The notes beneath the pieces are model-generated. The model was given only the letters and a program-made list of their open reading frames with translations. It had not been told where the DNA came from and made no database searches. A DNA stretch of 64,000 bases from Acidobacteriota bacterium (lineage in GTDB: Bacteria > Acidobacteriota > Blastocatellia > Pyrinomonadales > Pyrinomonadaceae), in the NCBI GenBank assembly GCA_020200135.1, contig JAIVJI010000064.1:153522-217521 (forward strand), read 5' to 3'. Positions 1 to 10,017 of the stretch are shown piece after piece; positions within the stretch are counted from its first letter, which is position 1, and every line of letters starts with the position of its first letter. A program made the position numbers and the translations under genes.

Positions 1-1336
<1,336 letters not shown>

Positions 1337-1382
1337 TTATTCGCTTTCCGCGCGCGCCCTCGCGGGGCGCGGCGCAAACGTA

Positions 1383-1424
1383 AGGGGCCGTCCCTTCTTC
1401 CTCGGAAGAGAAGGGACGGCCCCT
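1383..1424 (-). terminator. Long perfect hairpin in the thiC leader (possible riboswitch expression platform)
   Basis: A 16-bp perfect inverted repeat (1383-1398 with 1409-1424, 10-nt loop) lies just downstream of the TPP aptamer and about 50 nt before the thiC ATG. Its G+C-rich stem resembles an intrinsic terminator, but only a broken U-tract (TTACGTTT) follows in the thiC direction. It could be a terminator or an mRNA-stabilising stem; the position favours an expression-platform role. Confidence 0.5.
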
Positions 1425-1430
1425 CACAAA

Positions 1431-1528
1431 GCCTCCCTTCGGCGGTACTAACCGCATCAGGTTCAAAGGGTCTCGCCCGCGGGCGACTCTCAGCCGCGCC
1501 CTCCGCAAAGTGGCGCCGGCTCCCCCGT
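1431..1528 (-). ncRNA. TPP riboswitch (Thi-box)
   Basis: On the thiC strand the leader contains the Thi-box hallmarks: GGGGGAGCC near the 5' end, then GGCTGAGAGT, then ACCCTTTGAACCTGATGCGG, then TACCGCCGAAGGGAG. These correspond to the P1/P2/P3 junction, the HMP-binding CUGAGA and the conserved P4/P5 sequence CUGA(U)CNGG...GnGnAGGGA. It sits about 100 nt upstream of thiC, its standard place. Confidence 0.95.
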
Positions 1529-1558
1529 TAACACTCTGACTTTCAAAGTCTCGGCCGA

Positions 1559-1587
1559 ACTATAGAACATTTAACCGGCCGGCGACA
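1559..1587 (-). promoter_or_regulatory. Candidate promoter for the riboswitch-thiC transcript
   Basis: On the minus strand a -10-like TATAGT (1559-1564) lies 17 nt from a poor -35 TGTCGC (1582-1587), and transcription from it would begin just before the aptamer. Support is the -10 match and the position only. Confidence 0.4.
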
Positions 1588-1596
1588 GCCGCGCCG

Positions 1597-4500
1597 TCAC
1601 GGGCCGAAGCGCCGCCGGTACTCGTCCGAGGTGATGAAGGCTTTGACCATCTCGGCCCGGACGAAGTCGCCGTTAAAGCTGTTCAGCTTCGAGAGCCAGA
1701 ACTGGTAGCCCGCGTCGCTCGTGTCGGGCGGGTCGGTCGGGTTGCGGCGCAGGTAGCCGTGGTACTGCAACAGGACGAAGGCCGCGTTGAGCTCTGCGGC
1801 CCTCACCGAGTTCGAGTCGGCCACGACGCGCAGCGCGTTCGTGCGCCCCCCCTCGATGGAGTTCGCCGCGTGGAAGGCGTCGATGGCCTCCTGCCGCTCG
1901 GCCGGGGTCGGCGCCACTCCCGCCGTGGCGTAGAGCGTGTCCACGTAGGGCGCCGCGTTCGCGTGGTTGTTGCTCCCGTTGAACATGATCAGGGTGTTCA
2001 GACGCGAGGCGTAGGTTCGCTTGCGCGAGGCGAGCTTCTGCTCCCACGCCAGCTCGCCGACGACGAGGCCCCCGGCAATCTCGCGCTGGTCGCGCATCAA
2101 TTCCCGGAAGGTCATCCTCGTCGCGGGGTCGTTCGAGCGGCGGCCGAGGGCGACGCGCTGGGCGCGTATCGCATAGAAGCCGGTCTCCTGGAACTCAATC
2201 GACAGGAAGAAGGCGGCCGAGACGTTGACGCGGCAGACCTCGGGGTTGGGACTGCCGCAGTTGGTCGTCTGGTTCGTCCAGAAGGCGAGCCCCGCGGCGT
2301 CGGGCTCGCGGCCGAGAAAGTCCAAGTAATGCTGACGGACGAAAAAGTCCGGGTTGAAACCGGGCGGGACGACGGGGTTCGGCCCGTCCGCCTGTTCGTT
2401 GTCGGCGATCTGCACGGTCGCGGAGGTGTTGGCCCCGAGCCGCGCGGAGCCCGACGGGTCAGAGAGCGCCACGCCGAAGGTCTCCGCGCCCTCGGACCCG
2501 TAGGCGTCGTCGGTGATAAAGATGTCCACGGTCTTGACCGTCTCGAAAGCGTTGAAGCTGAGCCTGGCGAACACGGCCCCGTAGTCGGACGTGGACTTGG
2601 CCGTCCCGTCGGCGGTCGCGAAGTCGACCGTGAACCCGCGGTCGAGGTTGCCCGAACGCCGGACGCGGACGCTGACCTTGCCGTCGCCCTCCGCGACGTT
2701 GTAGGCGACCGCCTCAAGCTCCACCTCGGGGACGAGGGTGGAGAGCTTGGTGACGAACGAGGCGACCGGGTTGACCCTCGTCGGTTGATGCGCCCCCGGA
2801 GTGACGGGGTAATCGACCGAGGCCGTCTGCCCCGTCACGTAGAGGTTGAAGGCATTGTCGCCCGCCGCGCCCGTCACCCACTCCGGCCGTTCGCCGCCGA
2901 AGGCCGCGTCGTAGATGGTCTGCCCCGTGGGCGAGAAGCCGTTGACGCACACGTCGAAGAGCGTCTCGGCGCGCTGGCACGACCACGCGACCGTGGAGAA
3001 GCCGTTCGACCCGACGGCGAGCGCGCCGTTGCTGCTGACGAGCGTCGTCAGCTTCTTCGAGAAGACCAGCGTGTCGCCGAAGGGCGCGAACTTGACGAGG
3101 AACTGCTTGGGGCCGCCGCCGCTCGCGCAGCCCGAGGGCGGGGCGTACGGGTTCGACGTGGGGAAGCAGCCCGAGCGCGTCGCGCCGGTGACGTAGACGT
3201 TGCCGAAAGAATCTACGCCCACGTCGTTGCCGTAGTCGTCGCCGCCGCGCGGCGTGTCGCCCGCGCCCTCGGGGCCGCCGAGGAAGGTCGAGAAGAGTAG
3301 TGACGAGCCCGCCGAGTTGAGCTTCGCCGCGAAGGCGTCGAAGGTGAACGCCCCGCCGAGCGTCGGCTGGTAGGCGTTGACCACGGGTAGCGTCGGCGGG
3401 TTGCTGTCGGAGGTGGTCGTCATCCCCGTGATGTACGCGTTGCCGTTCGGGTCGGCGGCGACGGCCTGCGCGATGGCGCCGGGGAAGTAGGTCGAGTAGG
3501 CGAGCGCCGTCCCCGCCGGGTTGAGCTTGGCGACGAAGCTCGTGCCCGGCGTCGCGCTGAACGCGCCCTGCGTCACGGGGAAGTCCTGCGAGGTGGTCGA
3601 GCCGGTGACGTAGGCGCTGCCGGACGCGTCAACCGCGATGTCCATCTCGGGCGCCATGGGCCAGTTGACCTGCGACGGTATCGGCTCGACGCCCGAGCCG
3701 CCGAGGTACGTCGAGTAGGCGAGCCCGGAGCCCGAGGCGTTGAGCTTGAAGGCGAAGGCGTCGGGCTGAGTGCCCGACCCGAGGTCGTTGCACGCGCCGT
3801 TGTTGCCGCACGTCTTGTCGAAGCCGTCGGGCGACGTCGGGAAGTTCGGCGAGTCGGTCTGGCCGGTGACGTAGGCGTTGCCGCCGGAGTCGAGCGCGAC
3901 GGCGTGGCCTTCGTCCGTGCCCGAGCCGCCGACGCGCGTCGAGTAGACGAGTCCAGTCCCCGTCGGGTTGAGCTTCTGGACGAGCACGTCGCCCGTGATG
4001 TCGAAGCCGACGAGGTACGCGTTGCCGGTCGAGTCGACGGCCACGTCTTTGGTGTGGACCGAAGGGTCGAGGTAGGTCGAGTAGACGAGCACGGGGTCGA
4101 TGACGAGGGCGCGCGCGCGGTCGTAGGCGCCGAGGCGGAAGCCGACCTCGCCCGAACGGCTCAGCGTGTAGTCGCACGCGACGTAAGTTCTCCCGTCGCC
4201 GTCGCCCTGGTAGGCGACGGGCCTCGGCTGGCGCACCTCGCCCGCGCGCGTGCTGAGCAGCAGCGCGCCGTCCGGCCCGAGACGAGCGCCCGAGGCGCCG
4301 TCGAACCTGACCTTGACGCGGGACGTGTCCGCGAAAGGTGCGAGCCGGAAGTCGTATTCGACGTTCCCGCCCGCCCCGTGGAAGACGAGATCGACGCCCT
4401 CAAAGATTCCGGCGTAACCGACGCGCGCGTAGTTCTCGACGCCCGTCACCCACTCGCGCGGGTCGCGCCCGTTGAGGTAGTTGCTGACGGCCTCGGTCAG

Positions 4501-4875
4501 GCCGAGCCCCTCGGGCCGCGTCGCCTTGTTCGCGCCGGGGAAGCTCATGCGGAGCGTCGCCGCGCGCGCGCCCTTCTCGGCGCGCGACTTCAAAGAGAGC
4601 AGCGCGCCGTCAAGCCCGAGCATGAGCGTGTAGCCCGCGCCGCGCGCGAGGTATTTCACGCGCGGCGCGGCCTGCCCGCGGTTGGGCTCGAAGTTCAGAG
4701 GCAGACGTCCGAAGTCCGGCGGCGTGTGCGCGCGTGCGTCCGTGCGCGCGGCGCCCGGCGGGGTCGCGGCGCCGGCGCCGGCTCGCCTCGCGCGGGAAGA
4801 GTCGAAGGTTTGCGCGAGCAGCGCCGCGCAGAGGAGCGCGCCTGCGTAGGCCGTGAATCTCACCAGGCGGGGCAT
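1597..4875 (-). CDS. Secreted SBBP-repeat / Calx-beta / DUF4214 protein
   Basis: A 1092-residue exported protein of unknown function. A signal peptide (about 1-30, AYAGALLCAALLAQTF) is followed by an N-terminal domain with LPLNFEPNRGQAAPRVKYLA, typical of this family. A long array of SBBP beta-propeller repeats follows (about 270-690), recognisable as repeated STYLGGSG...VAVDSSGNAYVTG units. Next come a Calx-beta domain (about 710-830; VAEGDGKVSVRVRRSG, DFATADGTA) and a C-terminal DUF4214 region (about 850-1090; HYLDFLGREPDAAGLAFW and YHGYLRRNPTD). Such proteins occur in many copies in Acidobacteriota and are assumed to be extracellular or surface adhesion modules. It is monocistronic with its own promoter, and its 3' end lies 10 bp from the thiC promoter. 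Confidence 0.9.
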   Translation of the reverse strand: MPRLVRFTAYAGALLCAALLAQTFDSSRARRAGAGAATPPGAARTDARAHTPPDFGRLPLNFEPNRGQAAPRVKYLARGAGYTLMLGLDGALLSLKSRAEKGARAATLRMSFPGANKATRPEGLGLTEAVSNYLNGRDPREWVTGVENYARVGYAGIFEGVDLVFHGAGGNVEYDFRLAPFADTSRVKVRFDGASGARLGPDGALLLSTRAGEVRQPRPVAYQGDGDGRTYVACDYTLSRSGEVGFRLGAYDRARALVIDPVLVYSTYLDPSVHTKDVAVDSTGNAYLVGFDITGDVLVQKLNPTGTGLVYSTRVGGSGTDEGHAVALDSGGNAYVTGQTDSPNFPTSPDGFDKTCGNNGACNDLGSGTQPDAFAFKLNASGSGLAYSTYLGGSGVEPIPSQVNWPMAPEMDIAVDASGSAYVTGSTTSQDFPVTQGAFSATPGTSFVAKLNPAGTALAYSTYFPGAIAQAVAADPNGNAYITGMTTTSDSNPPTLPVVNAYQPTLGGAFTFDAFAAKLNSAGSSLLFSTFLGGPEGAGDTPRGGDDYGNDVGVDSFGNVYVTGATRSGCFPTSNPYAPPSGCASGGGPKQFLVKFAPFGDTLVFSKKLTTLVSSNGALAVGSNGFSTVAWSCQRAETLFDVCVNGFSPTGQTIYDAAFGGERPEWVTGAAGDNAFNLYVTGQTASVDYPVTPGAHQPTRVNPVASFVTKLSTLVPEVELEAVAYNVAEGDGKVSVRVRRSGNLDRGFTVDFATADGTAKSTSDYGAVFARLSFNAFETVKTVDIFITDDAYGSEGAETFGVALSDPSGSARLGANTSATVQIADNEQADGPNPVVPPGFNPDFFVRQHYLDFLGREPDAAGLAFWTNQTTNCGSPNPEVCRVNVSAAFFLSIEFQETGFYAIRAQRVALGRRSNDPATRMTFRELMRDQREIAGGLVVGELAWEQKLASRKRTYASRLNTLIMFNGSNNHANAAPYVDTLYATAGVAPTPAERQEAIDAFHAANSIEGGRTNALRVVADSNSVRAAELNAAFVLLQYHGYLRRNPTDPPDTSDAGYQFWLSKLNSFNGDFVRAEMVKAFITSDEYRRRFGP

Positions 4876-4953
4876 GGTTTTTCTCCCTCTCTGAAGGAAG
4901 GCGGAAAGCGTTGCGCGGCGGCGGGGAGCGGCCGCGCGCTCGATTTGGCGGGA

Positions 4954-4982
4954 ATTCTACTCCCGGCAATGTAGATACACAA
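4954..4982 (-). promoter_or_regulatory. Candidate sigma70-type promoter for the SBBP/DUF4214 gene
   Basis: On the minus strand TTGTGT (4977-4982) and TAGAAT (4954-4959) are separated by exactly 17 nt, 80 nt upstream of the ATG at 4875. The -10 is also part of a small GGGA-gTAGAAT-TCCC palindrome. No rival signal was seen in this spacer for this strand. Confidence 0.5.
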
Positions 4983-5065
4983 ATTATTGAACGCCAGCGG
5001 ACACTATCGCGACGTTACGGGAATATAACTGACAGAATTTTGAGAAGGGTGAAAGGAGCAACTCT

Positions 5066-5428
5066 ATGAAGATTCGGTCTGCGGGCGGAGGCGCGCTCGT
5101 GCTCGCGCTGGCGCTCGGGGCGGCGGCGTGCGGCGGCAAGGACGACAACGCCAACAACACGAACGCGGCGCGCAACACTAACGCCATCACCGTCGCGACG
5201 CCGACCTCGACGCCGACGCCGGTCGCGGCTTCGGAGGACACGGCCATCAAGAACAAGACGGAGGCCGCGCTGGCGAAGGCCGGCGTGACGGGCGTGACCG
5301 TCACGGTCAGCGGCGGCGAAGTGACGCTCAAGGGCGACGTGGCGAAGGCCAAGTGGCCCGACGCGATGAAGGCCGCCAACGAGTCCGGCGCCAAGAAGGT
5401 CAACAACCAGCTCAACGACAAGAAGTAG
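5066..5428 (+). CDS. BON-domain lipoprotein
   Basis: A 120-residue small lipoprotein. The N-terminus MKIRSAGGG...LALALGAAACGG has a lipobox-like LGAAAC, so cleavage before Cys is expected. A low-complexity N/T/P linker (about 26-55) is followed by a BON domain (about 56-115: IKNKTEAALAKAGVTGVTVT, GGEVTLKGDV). BON domains bind membranes or periplasmic surfaces. A strong ribosome site (GAAAGGAGCAAC) precedes ATG 5066, and a -10-like TATAAC lies at 5024. The next gene begins 10 bp downstream and also carries a BON-like segment, so the two are probably co-transcribed. Confidence 0.85.
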   Translation: MKIRSAGGGALVLALALGAAACGGKDDNANNTNAARNTNAITVATPTSTPTPVAASEDTAIKNKTEAALAKAGVTGVTVTVSGGEVTLKGDVAKAKWPDAMKAANESGAKKVNNQLNDKK

Positions 5429-5438
5429 GGGAGGGACT

Positions 5439-5834
5439 ATGGCTGTCAGGGATAAATATCAATCGCTCATAGACCTCGCCAACCAGGGCGGCGTCTCCAA
5501 CCTGCGAGTCAACGAGGAGGGCGACGTGCTCCACGTCTCCGGCACGGTCGGGAGCGAGGAGGCCAAGAAGAAGCTCTGGGACGAGTACAACCGCCTCGAC
5601 CCGGACATGCGCTCGGGCGACCTCATCCTGAACGTCGAGGTCGGCGGCGGCGACCCCGGCCGGGGCGAAGCCGACGCGGACACCTACACCGTCAAGAGCG
5701 GCGACTCGCTCTCGGCAATCGGCAAGCACCACGGCGTCGCCTGGCGCGACATACACGAGGCTAACAGGGACGTGATCGGCGACAACCCGGACTTAATCAA
5801 ACCGGGCCAGAAGCTGCGCATCCCGAAGAAGTGA
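5439..5834 (+). CDS. BON-LysM protein (Kbp/YgaU-like)
   Basis: A 131-residue protein without a signal peptide. Residues about 8-70 form a BON-like fold (LRVNEEGDVLHVSGTVGS...). Residues about 83-130 are a clear LysM domain (YTVKSGDSLSAIGKHHGV...IHEANRDVI...LIKPGQKLRIPKK). BON followed by LysM is the architecture of the E. coli potassium-binding protein Kbp (YgaU), which is cytoplasmic and about the same size, so a K+-sensing role is plausible by family but not shown here. It lies 10 bp downstream of the BON lipoprotein and is followed by a hairpin terminator. Confidence 0.85.
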   Translation: MAVRDKYQSLIDLANQGGVSNLRVNEEGDVLHVSGTVGSEEAKKKLWDEYNRLDPDMRSGDLILNVEVGGGDPGRGEADADTYTVKSGDSLSAIGKHHGVAWRDIHEANRDVIGDNPDLIKPGQKLRIPKK

Positions 5835-5837
5835 GGC

Positions 5838-5990
5838 GAAGTAGGCAGTAGGCGGTTAAAACGGGAACGAGTCCCGAATGAGAACGAGAGCGGCGAGTCT
5901 GACTGACTCGCCGCCCTCGTTTCTTTCAAGCCGCCTCGTCTATGAGGCTCCGTGTCTCAACTGCCTGCCGCCCTCTGACTACCGTCTCTC
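5838..5990. repeat. Degenerate period-7 inverted repeat element (AGTAGGC family)
   Basis: The left arm (5840-5858) reads as AGTAGGC AGTAGGC-type 7-mers. The right arm (about 5957-5975) reads AACTGCCTGCCGCC and matches it in inverse orientation. Between them lies a G+C-rich hairpin with a T-run. It is the most decayed member of the window-wide family and overlaps the 3' end of the next gene. Confidence 0.55.
5885..5926 (+). terminator. Rho-independent terminator after the BON-LysM operon
   Basis: Arms 5885-5898 and 5906-5919 (CGAGAGCGGCGAGT against ACTCGCCGCCCTCG, one mismatch) close a 7-nt loop and are followed by TTTCTTTC. It lies 50 nt after the stop codon at 5834, inside the repeat element. 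Confidence 0.75.
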
Positions 5991-6969
5991 AAGGCCGTCC
6001 CATCACGGGGCGCCCTCTCAACATCTCGCGGCGGTCTTCGGCGCGGTAGCCCTGCGGCTCGGCGAACAGCTCGGGCGCGGGCTCGGTGCGCGTGACGCCC
6101 GTCAGGCGGAAGACGGTCTCGCCGAAGCGCGGGTCGTTGTGCTTGAGGAGGACGACCATGCGCAGTTCGGGCGAATACCACTGCTCGTGCGTGATCTCCA
6201 GCGGCTGCTCGTTGTCGAATTCGCCCGCCGGGATCGTCACGGTCGTGCGCGTCCCCTCGACCGTCAAGCCCTCTATCAACTGCGGCTCCAGCTTCTCCCT
6301 CTTCGGCGCGGGCGGGGACGCGGCCTGCTCGCCGGAGGCTTCGCGCCTGCGCGCCGCGCTCGTCGGCATCAGCACGCCGAAGGAGCCTTCGGTGCCGCCG
6401 GCGCGACGGCGCGCCTCCGCGAGCCCCGGAGTTAAATGCGTCTTGCGGATGGTGCCGCGTACCGTATCGACGAGGTACTCGACCTGCGCGACGGGGTCGG
6501 CGATACGGATGAGGCGCGGCTCCTGCCCGTCGGGGGCGGCCGCGCCGCCGCCGCGCGTCAGCAGGTGCTCGCGGCGCGTGCGACCGTCGGAGTCGCGGAA
6601 CAGGCGCGCCGAGGACTTGCGCACCATGCGGTTGCCGCCGCCGAGCCGCTGCGCGTGCTCCGTGACCGCGTCGCCGGAGAAGGGCGAGCCTTTGACGACT
6701 TCGAGCTCGAAGTTGGTGTCGGGCGTGACGAAGCTGAGCGTCTGGAGGCCGCCCGGCCTCCGCCCATCCTCGAACGGCACCGGCGTCTCCGCGACCGGCG
6801 TCGGCAGCTCCACCCTCAAAGTGTTTGAGCGCACGCGATCCGGCGGCGGCGGCGGGCTCGACTGCCCCCGCCCCGTCTGCGCGCCCGCCTGTGCGAGCCC
6901 GACCGACCCGACGAGACCCGCGCACGCCAGCGCGCGCCCGACCGCGTTAAAAAATGCGTCCCCGTTCAT
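5989..6969 (-). CDS. Secreted hypothetical protein, paralogue of the one at 18.2 kb
   Basis: A 326-residue protein with a signal-like N-terminus (GRALACAGLVGSVGLAQAGAQ) and a Pro-rich segment. Function unknown. It shares a conserved core with the 18172-19248 product: VVKGSPFSGDAVTEHAQRL against LVKGAPYSAQAVTESVQQL, GGGNRMVRKSSARLFRDSDG against DGNRIVRKNTAQVYRDGEG, RLIRIADPVAQVEYLVD against VFINDPVAGFHYILD, and EQWYSPELRMVVLLKHNDPR against ERWYSPELQVVVMTRHSDPR. The second copy sits behind an ECF sigma/anti-sigma pair, hinting at an envelope-stress link. A ribosome site (GGAAAGGAAC) precedes ATG 6969. It follows moaA by 70 bp on the same strand. Confidence 0.8.
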   Translation of the reverse strand: MNGDAFFNAVGRALACAGLVGSVGLAQAGAQTGRGQSSPPPPPDRVRSNTLRVELPTPVAETPVPFEDGRRPGGLQTLSFVTPDTNFELEVVKGSPFSGDAVTEHAQRLGGGNRMVRKSSARLFRDSDGRTRREHLLTRGGGAAAPDGQEPRLIRIADPVAQVEYLVDTVRGTIRKTHLTPGLAEARRRAGGTEGSFGVLMPTSAARRREASGEQAASPPAPKREKLEPQLIEGLTVEGTRTTVTIPAGEFDNEQPLEITHEQWYSPELRMVVLLKHNDPRFGETVFRLTGVTRTEPAPELFAEPQGYRAEDRREMLRGRPVMGRP

Positions 6970-7039
6970 GTGCGAGGTAGTTCCTTTCCGACTTCGTGCG
7001 AGGTTAACTTTTCTGATTGGACTCTTTCCCGCCCACGGC

Positions 7040-8038
7040 TCAACCGCCGATGAGGCTCATCGTGCGGGCGGGCTGCTCGAAGTGTGTCTCGTTGATGTAG
7101 TGGCGCGGCTCCTTCTTGAGGACGACGGATTCGATGTAGTCGGCCATCTCGGCGCGCGAGGCGCCGGAGCGCATCACGTCGCGCAAGGAGTGCTCGACCT
7201 TGGAGAAGAGGCACGTCCTGATCTGGCCGTCGGCCGTGAGGCGGACGCGCGAGCAGGCGCCGCAGAAGGGCTCGGTGACGGGGGCGATGATGCCGACCTC
7301 GCCCGGCGCGCCGTCGGCGAAGCGGTAGCGCGTCGCCGTCTCCGACCCGCGCTCGACGCCGACCGCGACGAGCGGGAAACGCTCGTGGATGCGTCGGCGA
7401 ATCTCCGCGCCCGAGACGACGCTCTCGCGCGACCAGCCGTGACCCGAGTCGAGCGGCATGTACTCGATGAAGCGGACGTGGATGTCGTTCTCGCGCGCGA
7501 AGGCGGCGAGGTCGGCGACCTCGGTCTCGTTGTGGCCGCGCACGACGACGGCGTTGACCTTGACGGGGGTGAGTCCCACGCGCTGCGCGGCGCGGACGCC
7601 TTCGAGCACGCGCCCGAGCATGTCGACGCCGGTGATCTCCGTGAAGGCCGCGCGGCGCAGGCTGTCGAGGCTGACGGTGACGCGGTCGAGGCCGGCGGCC
7701 TTGAGCCCGGCGGCGCGCTCCGCGAGGTTGAAGGCGTTGGTGGTGAGCGCGAGGTCCTTGATTCCGGGGACGCGCGCGAGCTTCGCCACCAGCGTCTCGA
7801 TGTCGCGGCGCAGCATCGGCTCGCCGCCGGTGAGGCGCACCTTCTCGACGCCGAGCGAGACGAAGAGCTCGACCGCCAGCTCGATCTCCTCGTAGGTGAG
7901 CACCGACGACTTCGGCGCGTTCTCCTCGGGCGACCCGTGCGGCAGGCAGTAGAAGCAGCGGAAGTTACACTTGTCGGTCACCGACACGCGCAGGTCGCGT
8001 ATCGCACGGCCGTAGGAATCTTTGAGGAGTGCTTTCAC
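7040..8038 (-). CDS. moaA: GTP 3',8-cyclase MoaA
   Basis: A 332-residue radical-SAM enzyme that converts GTP to 3',8-cyclo-7,8-dihydro-GTP, the first step of molybdenum cofactor synthesis. The SAM cluster Cys24-X3-Cys28-X2-Cys31 (CNFRCFYC) and TGGEPMLRRDIE are present. So is the second cluster characteristic of MoaA (CGACSRVRLTADGQIRTC, about 261-278). The C-terminus ends SLIGG, the family's essential Gly-Gly tail. Length matches the family. No other moa genes are in the window. Its leader may contain an attenuator. Confidence 0.97.
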   Translation of the reverse strand: MKALLKDSYGRAIRDLRVSVTDKCNFRCFYCLPHGSPEENAPKSSVLTYEEIELAVELFVSLGVEKVRLTGGEPMLRRDIETLVAKLARVPGIKDLALTTNAFNLAERAAGLKAAGLDRVTVSLDSLRRAAFTEITGVDMLGRVLEGVRAAQRVGLTPVKVNAVVVRGHNETEVADLAAFARENDIHVRFIEYMPLDSGHGWSRESVVSGAEIRRRIHERFPLVAVGVERGSETATRYRFADGAPGEVGIIAPVTEPFCGACSRVRLTADGQIRTCLFSKVEHSLRDVMRSGASRAEMADYIESVVLKKEPRHYINETHFEQPARTMSLIGG

Positions 8039-8067
8039 TTCTGACTGCTTTCACCATTTACCCGGCG

Positions 8068-8095
8068 AAAAAAATCGGCGGCCGAGGGCACCGCC
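8068..8095 (-). terminator. Terminator-like hairpin in the moaA leader (possible attenuator)
   Basis: Reading toward moaA, GGCGG (8091-8095 complement) pairs with CCGCC (8077-8081 complement), followed by GA and seven T residues (8068-8074). It lies only 30 nt before the moaA start and downstream of a possible -10 (TATGAT, 8104-8109; weak -35 at 8127-8132). The stem is short (5 bp). I recognise no known riboswitch class here. Confidence 0.35.
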
Positions 8096-8172
8096 CCGCG
8101 TGAATCATACCCCGCGCCGGACGCGCCCTCCAAACAGCCGCGCGCGGCGCGGGACGGGCGGCCGGGCGAAAA

Positions 8173-8210
8173 AAAAGGCGGGGCCGGCCGCTCGGCCGGC
8201 CCCGCCTTTT
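8173..8210 (-). terminator. Strong bidirectional intrinsic terminator
   Basis: A perfect 18-bp inverted repeat, AAAAGGCGGGGCCGGCCG (8173-8190) against its complement at 8193-8210, has A/T runs on both sides. It lies 16 nt past the stop codon of the minus-strand gene ending at 8226 and should stop that transcript before moaA. Confidence 0.85.
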
Positions 8211-8225
8211 CAAGCGGAAAACGCC

Positions 8226-9646
8226 CTACAGGTCGTTGATGATGTTGACCGCGAAGTTGGCGTTGTCCCCGTGGCCGTTGCCGCCTTCGCCGACGAGCGT
8301 GGTGTCGCTGACGCTCAGGTGGATGTTGTAGGCGCAGCGCGTGCCGCGTTGCAGTTTGTGCGAGCCCGGGGCGGGCGCGGCGGCGCCGTTGTCGAGGTCG
8401 GCCACGATGTCCCAGTCGGCCAGCACGCCGTCGGCGGCGGGCGTCGTCTCAGACCAGTCTGCGGGGACGCGTCCCGCGGCGGCCGGCGTGATGCCCGGTG
8501 CGCCGCCGACGCCGTTCTTCTGGTACGAGAGGCTGTAGCCGCCGAAGTTGTCGTTGGGCGCGGCCTGCGGGTCGGCGCGACGACTCCGGCGTTGTCAACC
8601 CAGACGCGCTGGATGTCGTAGAAGGTGTGCCCGGCCGTGTCCGAGACGCCGAGCAGGAGCGTGTACTTGCCCGTCGGCATCCCCGTCGGCTGCGACGGCG
8701 TGTCCGTCGGCCAGCCGGTCGAGTGCAGGTCGGGCACCGGCGGCAGGCAGAACTCGATATCGCTCGACGGGTCGAAGGGGTCGACGATGATCGTGAAGCA
8801 CTCCTCGCGGGTGAACCAGCCGGGGCTGTAAGTAAGTATCGCCCCCTCGTCGCTGGGCAGGTCGAGCGGGTTGGCCGAGCGCTGGTCGTTGCCGATAGGG
8901 GGCGGGCCGCCGAAGATGACCTCGGAGTGGTACGTGTTGTTCGACGGCGACGCGGTGGCGAGGGGCGTGCCGTTCGCGGGCTTCGCGAAGGTGTGGGTGT
9001 CGTCGGGGACGGCCCAGACGTGAACCTCGGCGATCTGCTCGTTGGAGCACCCGCGCACGGAGGCCGCGCCCCGGACGTAGATGCTGCCGCCCACGGAGGC
9101 CGGGTTGACGGCGTGCGGCCCCGGCGACGGGGCGGCCGGCGCCGGGACGCGGCACAGCGGCTCGTTCAAGAGCTTGTAGGCGTGCGCCCACGCCGCGCCC
9201 ACCTTCTTGATGTACGCCCGCGCGATCCTGAGCTGGAAGCTGATGGTGTGGTTGCAGGTGCTCTGGTCGATGCCGACGACGCGGAGCCTGACCTCGAAGT
9301 CGGCCGAGTCGAAGATTCCGACGCCCGCGCCGATGAGGGCCTGTTGCACGTCGACGAAGCCGAGCGTGCCCGCGTTCACCTGGTTGTTGCCCTGCGTGAG
9401 CGAGGCGTCCGGGTTCCCGCCCGAGTCGGCGTAGATGATGCCGCCCGCGACGGGCGAGCCGTTGTAGTACAGCGCGAGTTCGTAGCGGCTGAAGCCGAGG
9501 CCGGAGGCCGTCCCCTCGACGCGGATGACCGCCTTGCCGCCGATCGTCGTGCCGGCCCGACACCCGTGGGGCTGCGTCAGGTCGCACTTGAGCATGACGA
9601 AGTGCTTCTGCCGCCAGATGAGGTAGATGAGGAGCAGGATCATCAT
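8226..9646 (-). pseudogene. Membrane-anchored exported protein of unknown function, frameshifted near codon 355
   Basis: Not recognised. The reading frame from ATG 9646 starts with a membrane anchor (MMILLLIYLIW). It then runs through a coherent extracellular-looking sequence with Cys residues (CDLTQPHGCR, SYNPGWF-like segments, GKYTLLLGVSDTAGHTFYDIQ) to about 8583. There the frame degenerates into an Arg/Pro/Thr-rich stretch, while the neighbouring frame picks up sensible protein (DPQAAPNDNFGGYSLSYQ...LADWDIVADLDNGAA...) that ends in a natural stop at 8226, just before a terminator. One missing base around 8571-8585 explains everything. It could be a sequencing error or a real frameshift. 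An in-frame TAA lies just upstream of the start, and there is no good ribosome site at 9646. Confidence 0.7.
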
Positions 9647-10017
9647 CAGCAGGGTGAGCCAGACCTTGTGAGCGTCGGTGCTTTAGCAGGAATACGCCGG
9701 ACGACCGGCCCCCTCTGGAAGGGGCCGGATGCACTGGCGTTTCACCCACCCTGTGGGATCGGAGTTGAGCCTGACGTGGGGCGCGGGGGGAAAGCCCCCG
9801 GCGAGGGCGCCCTCAGCGGAGGGGCATTGAAAGGATAGCGGGGCGCCGCGTTGCGGCCCCCCGGGGGCGTCGAAGAATAATGGCCGGGTAAGGAGTGAGC
9901 ACGGGCTGAGAGAAGTTGCCGGGCTGCCTGGGTCGAGCCGCGGGTGCAGGCTCGCGGGGTTACGTCGGGGGCGCCGCGCGCGAGGTGCGTCGGTCGCCGT
10001 GTCGTTGAAGCGGCTGA
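9647..10017. other. Long intergenic / 5' leader region
   Basis: About 370 nt without a credible gene. It contains short G+C hairpins, for example CCGGCCCC with GGGGCCGG at about 9699-9726. If the promoter at 10018-10046 is used, most of this would be an untranslated leader of the minus-strand gene. I recognise no RNA family. Confidence 0.4.

Noticed and set aside
6086..8044. A 652-codon plus-strand open frame opposite moaA and the secreted paralogue
   Set aside because: A shadow of G+C-rich codon bias; the translation is Arg/Ala/Ser-rich without motifs, while both minus-strand genes are clear.
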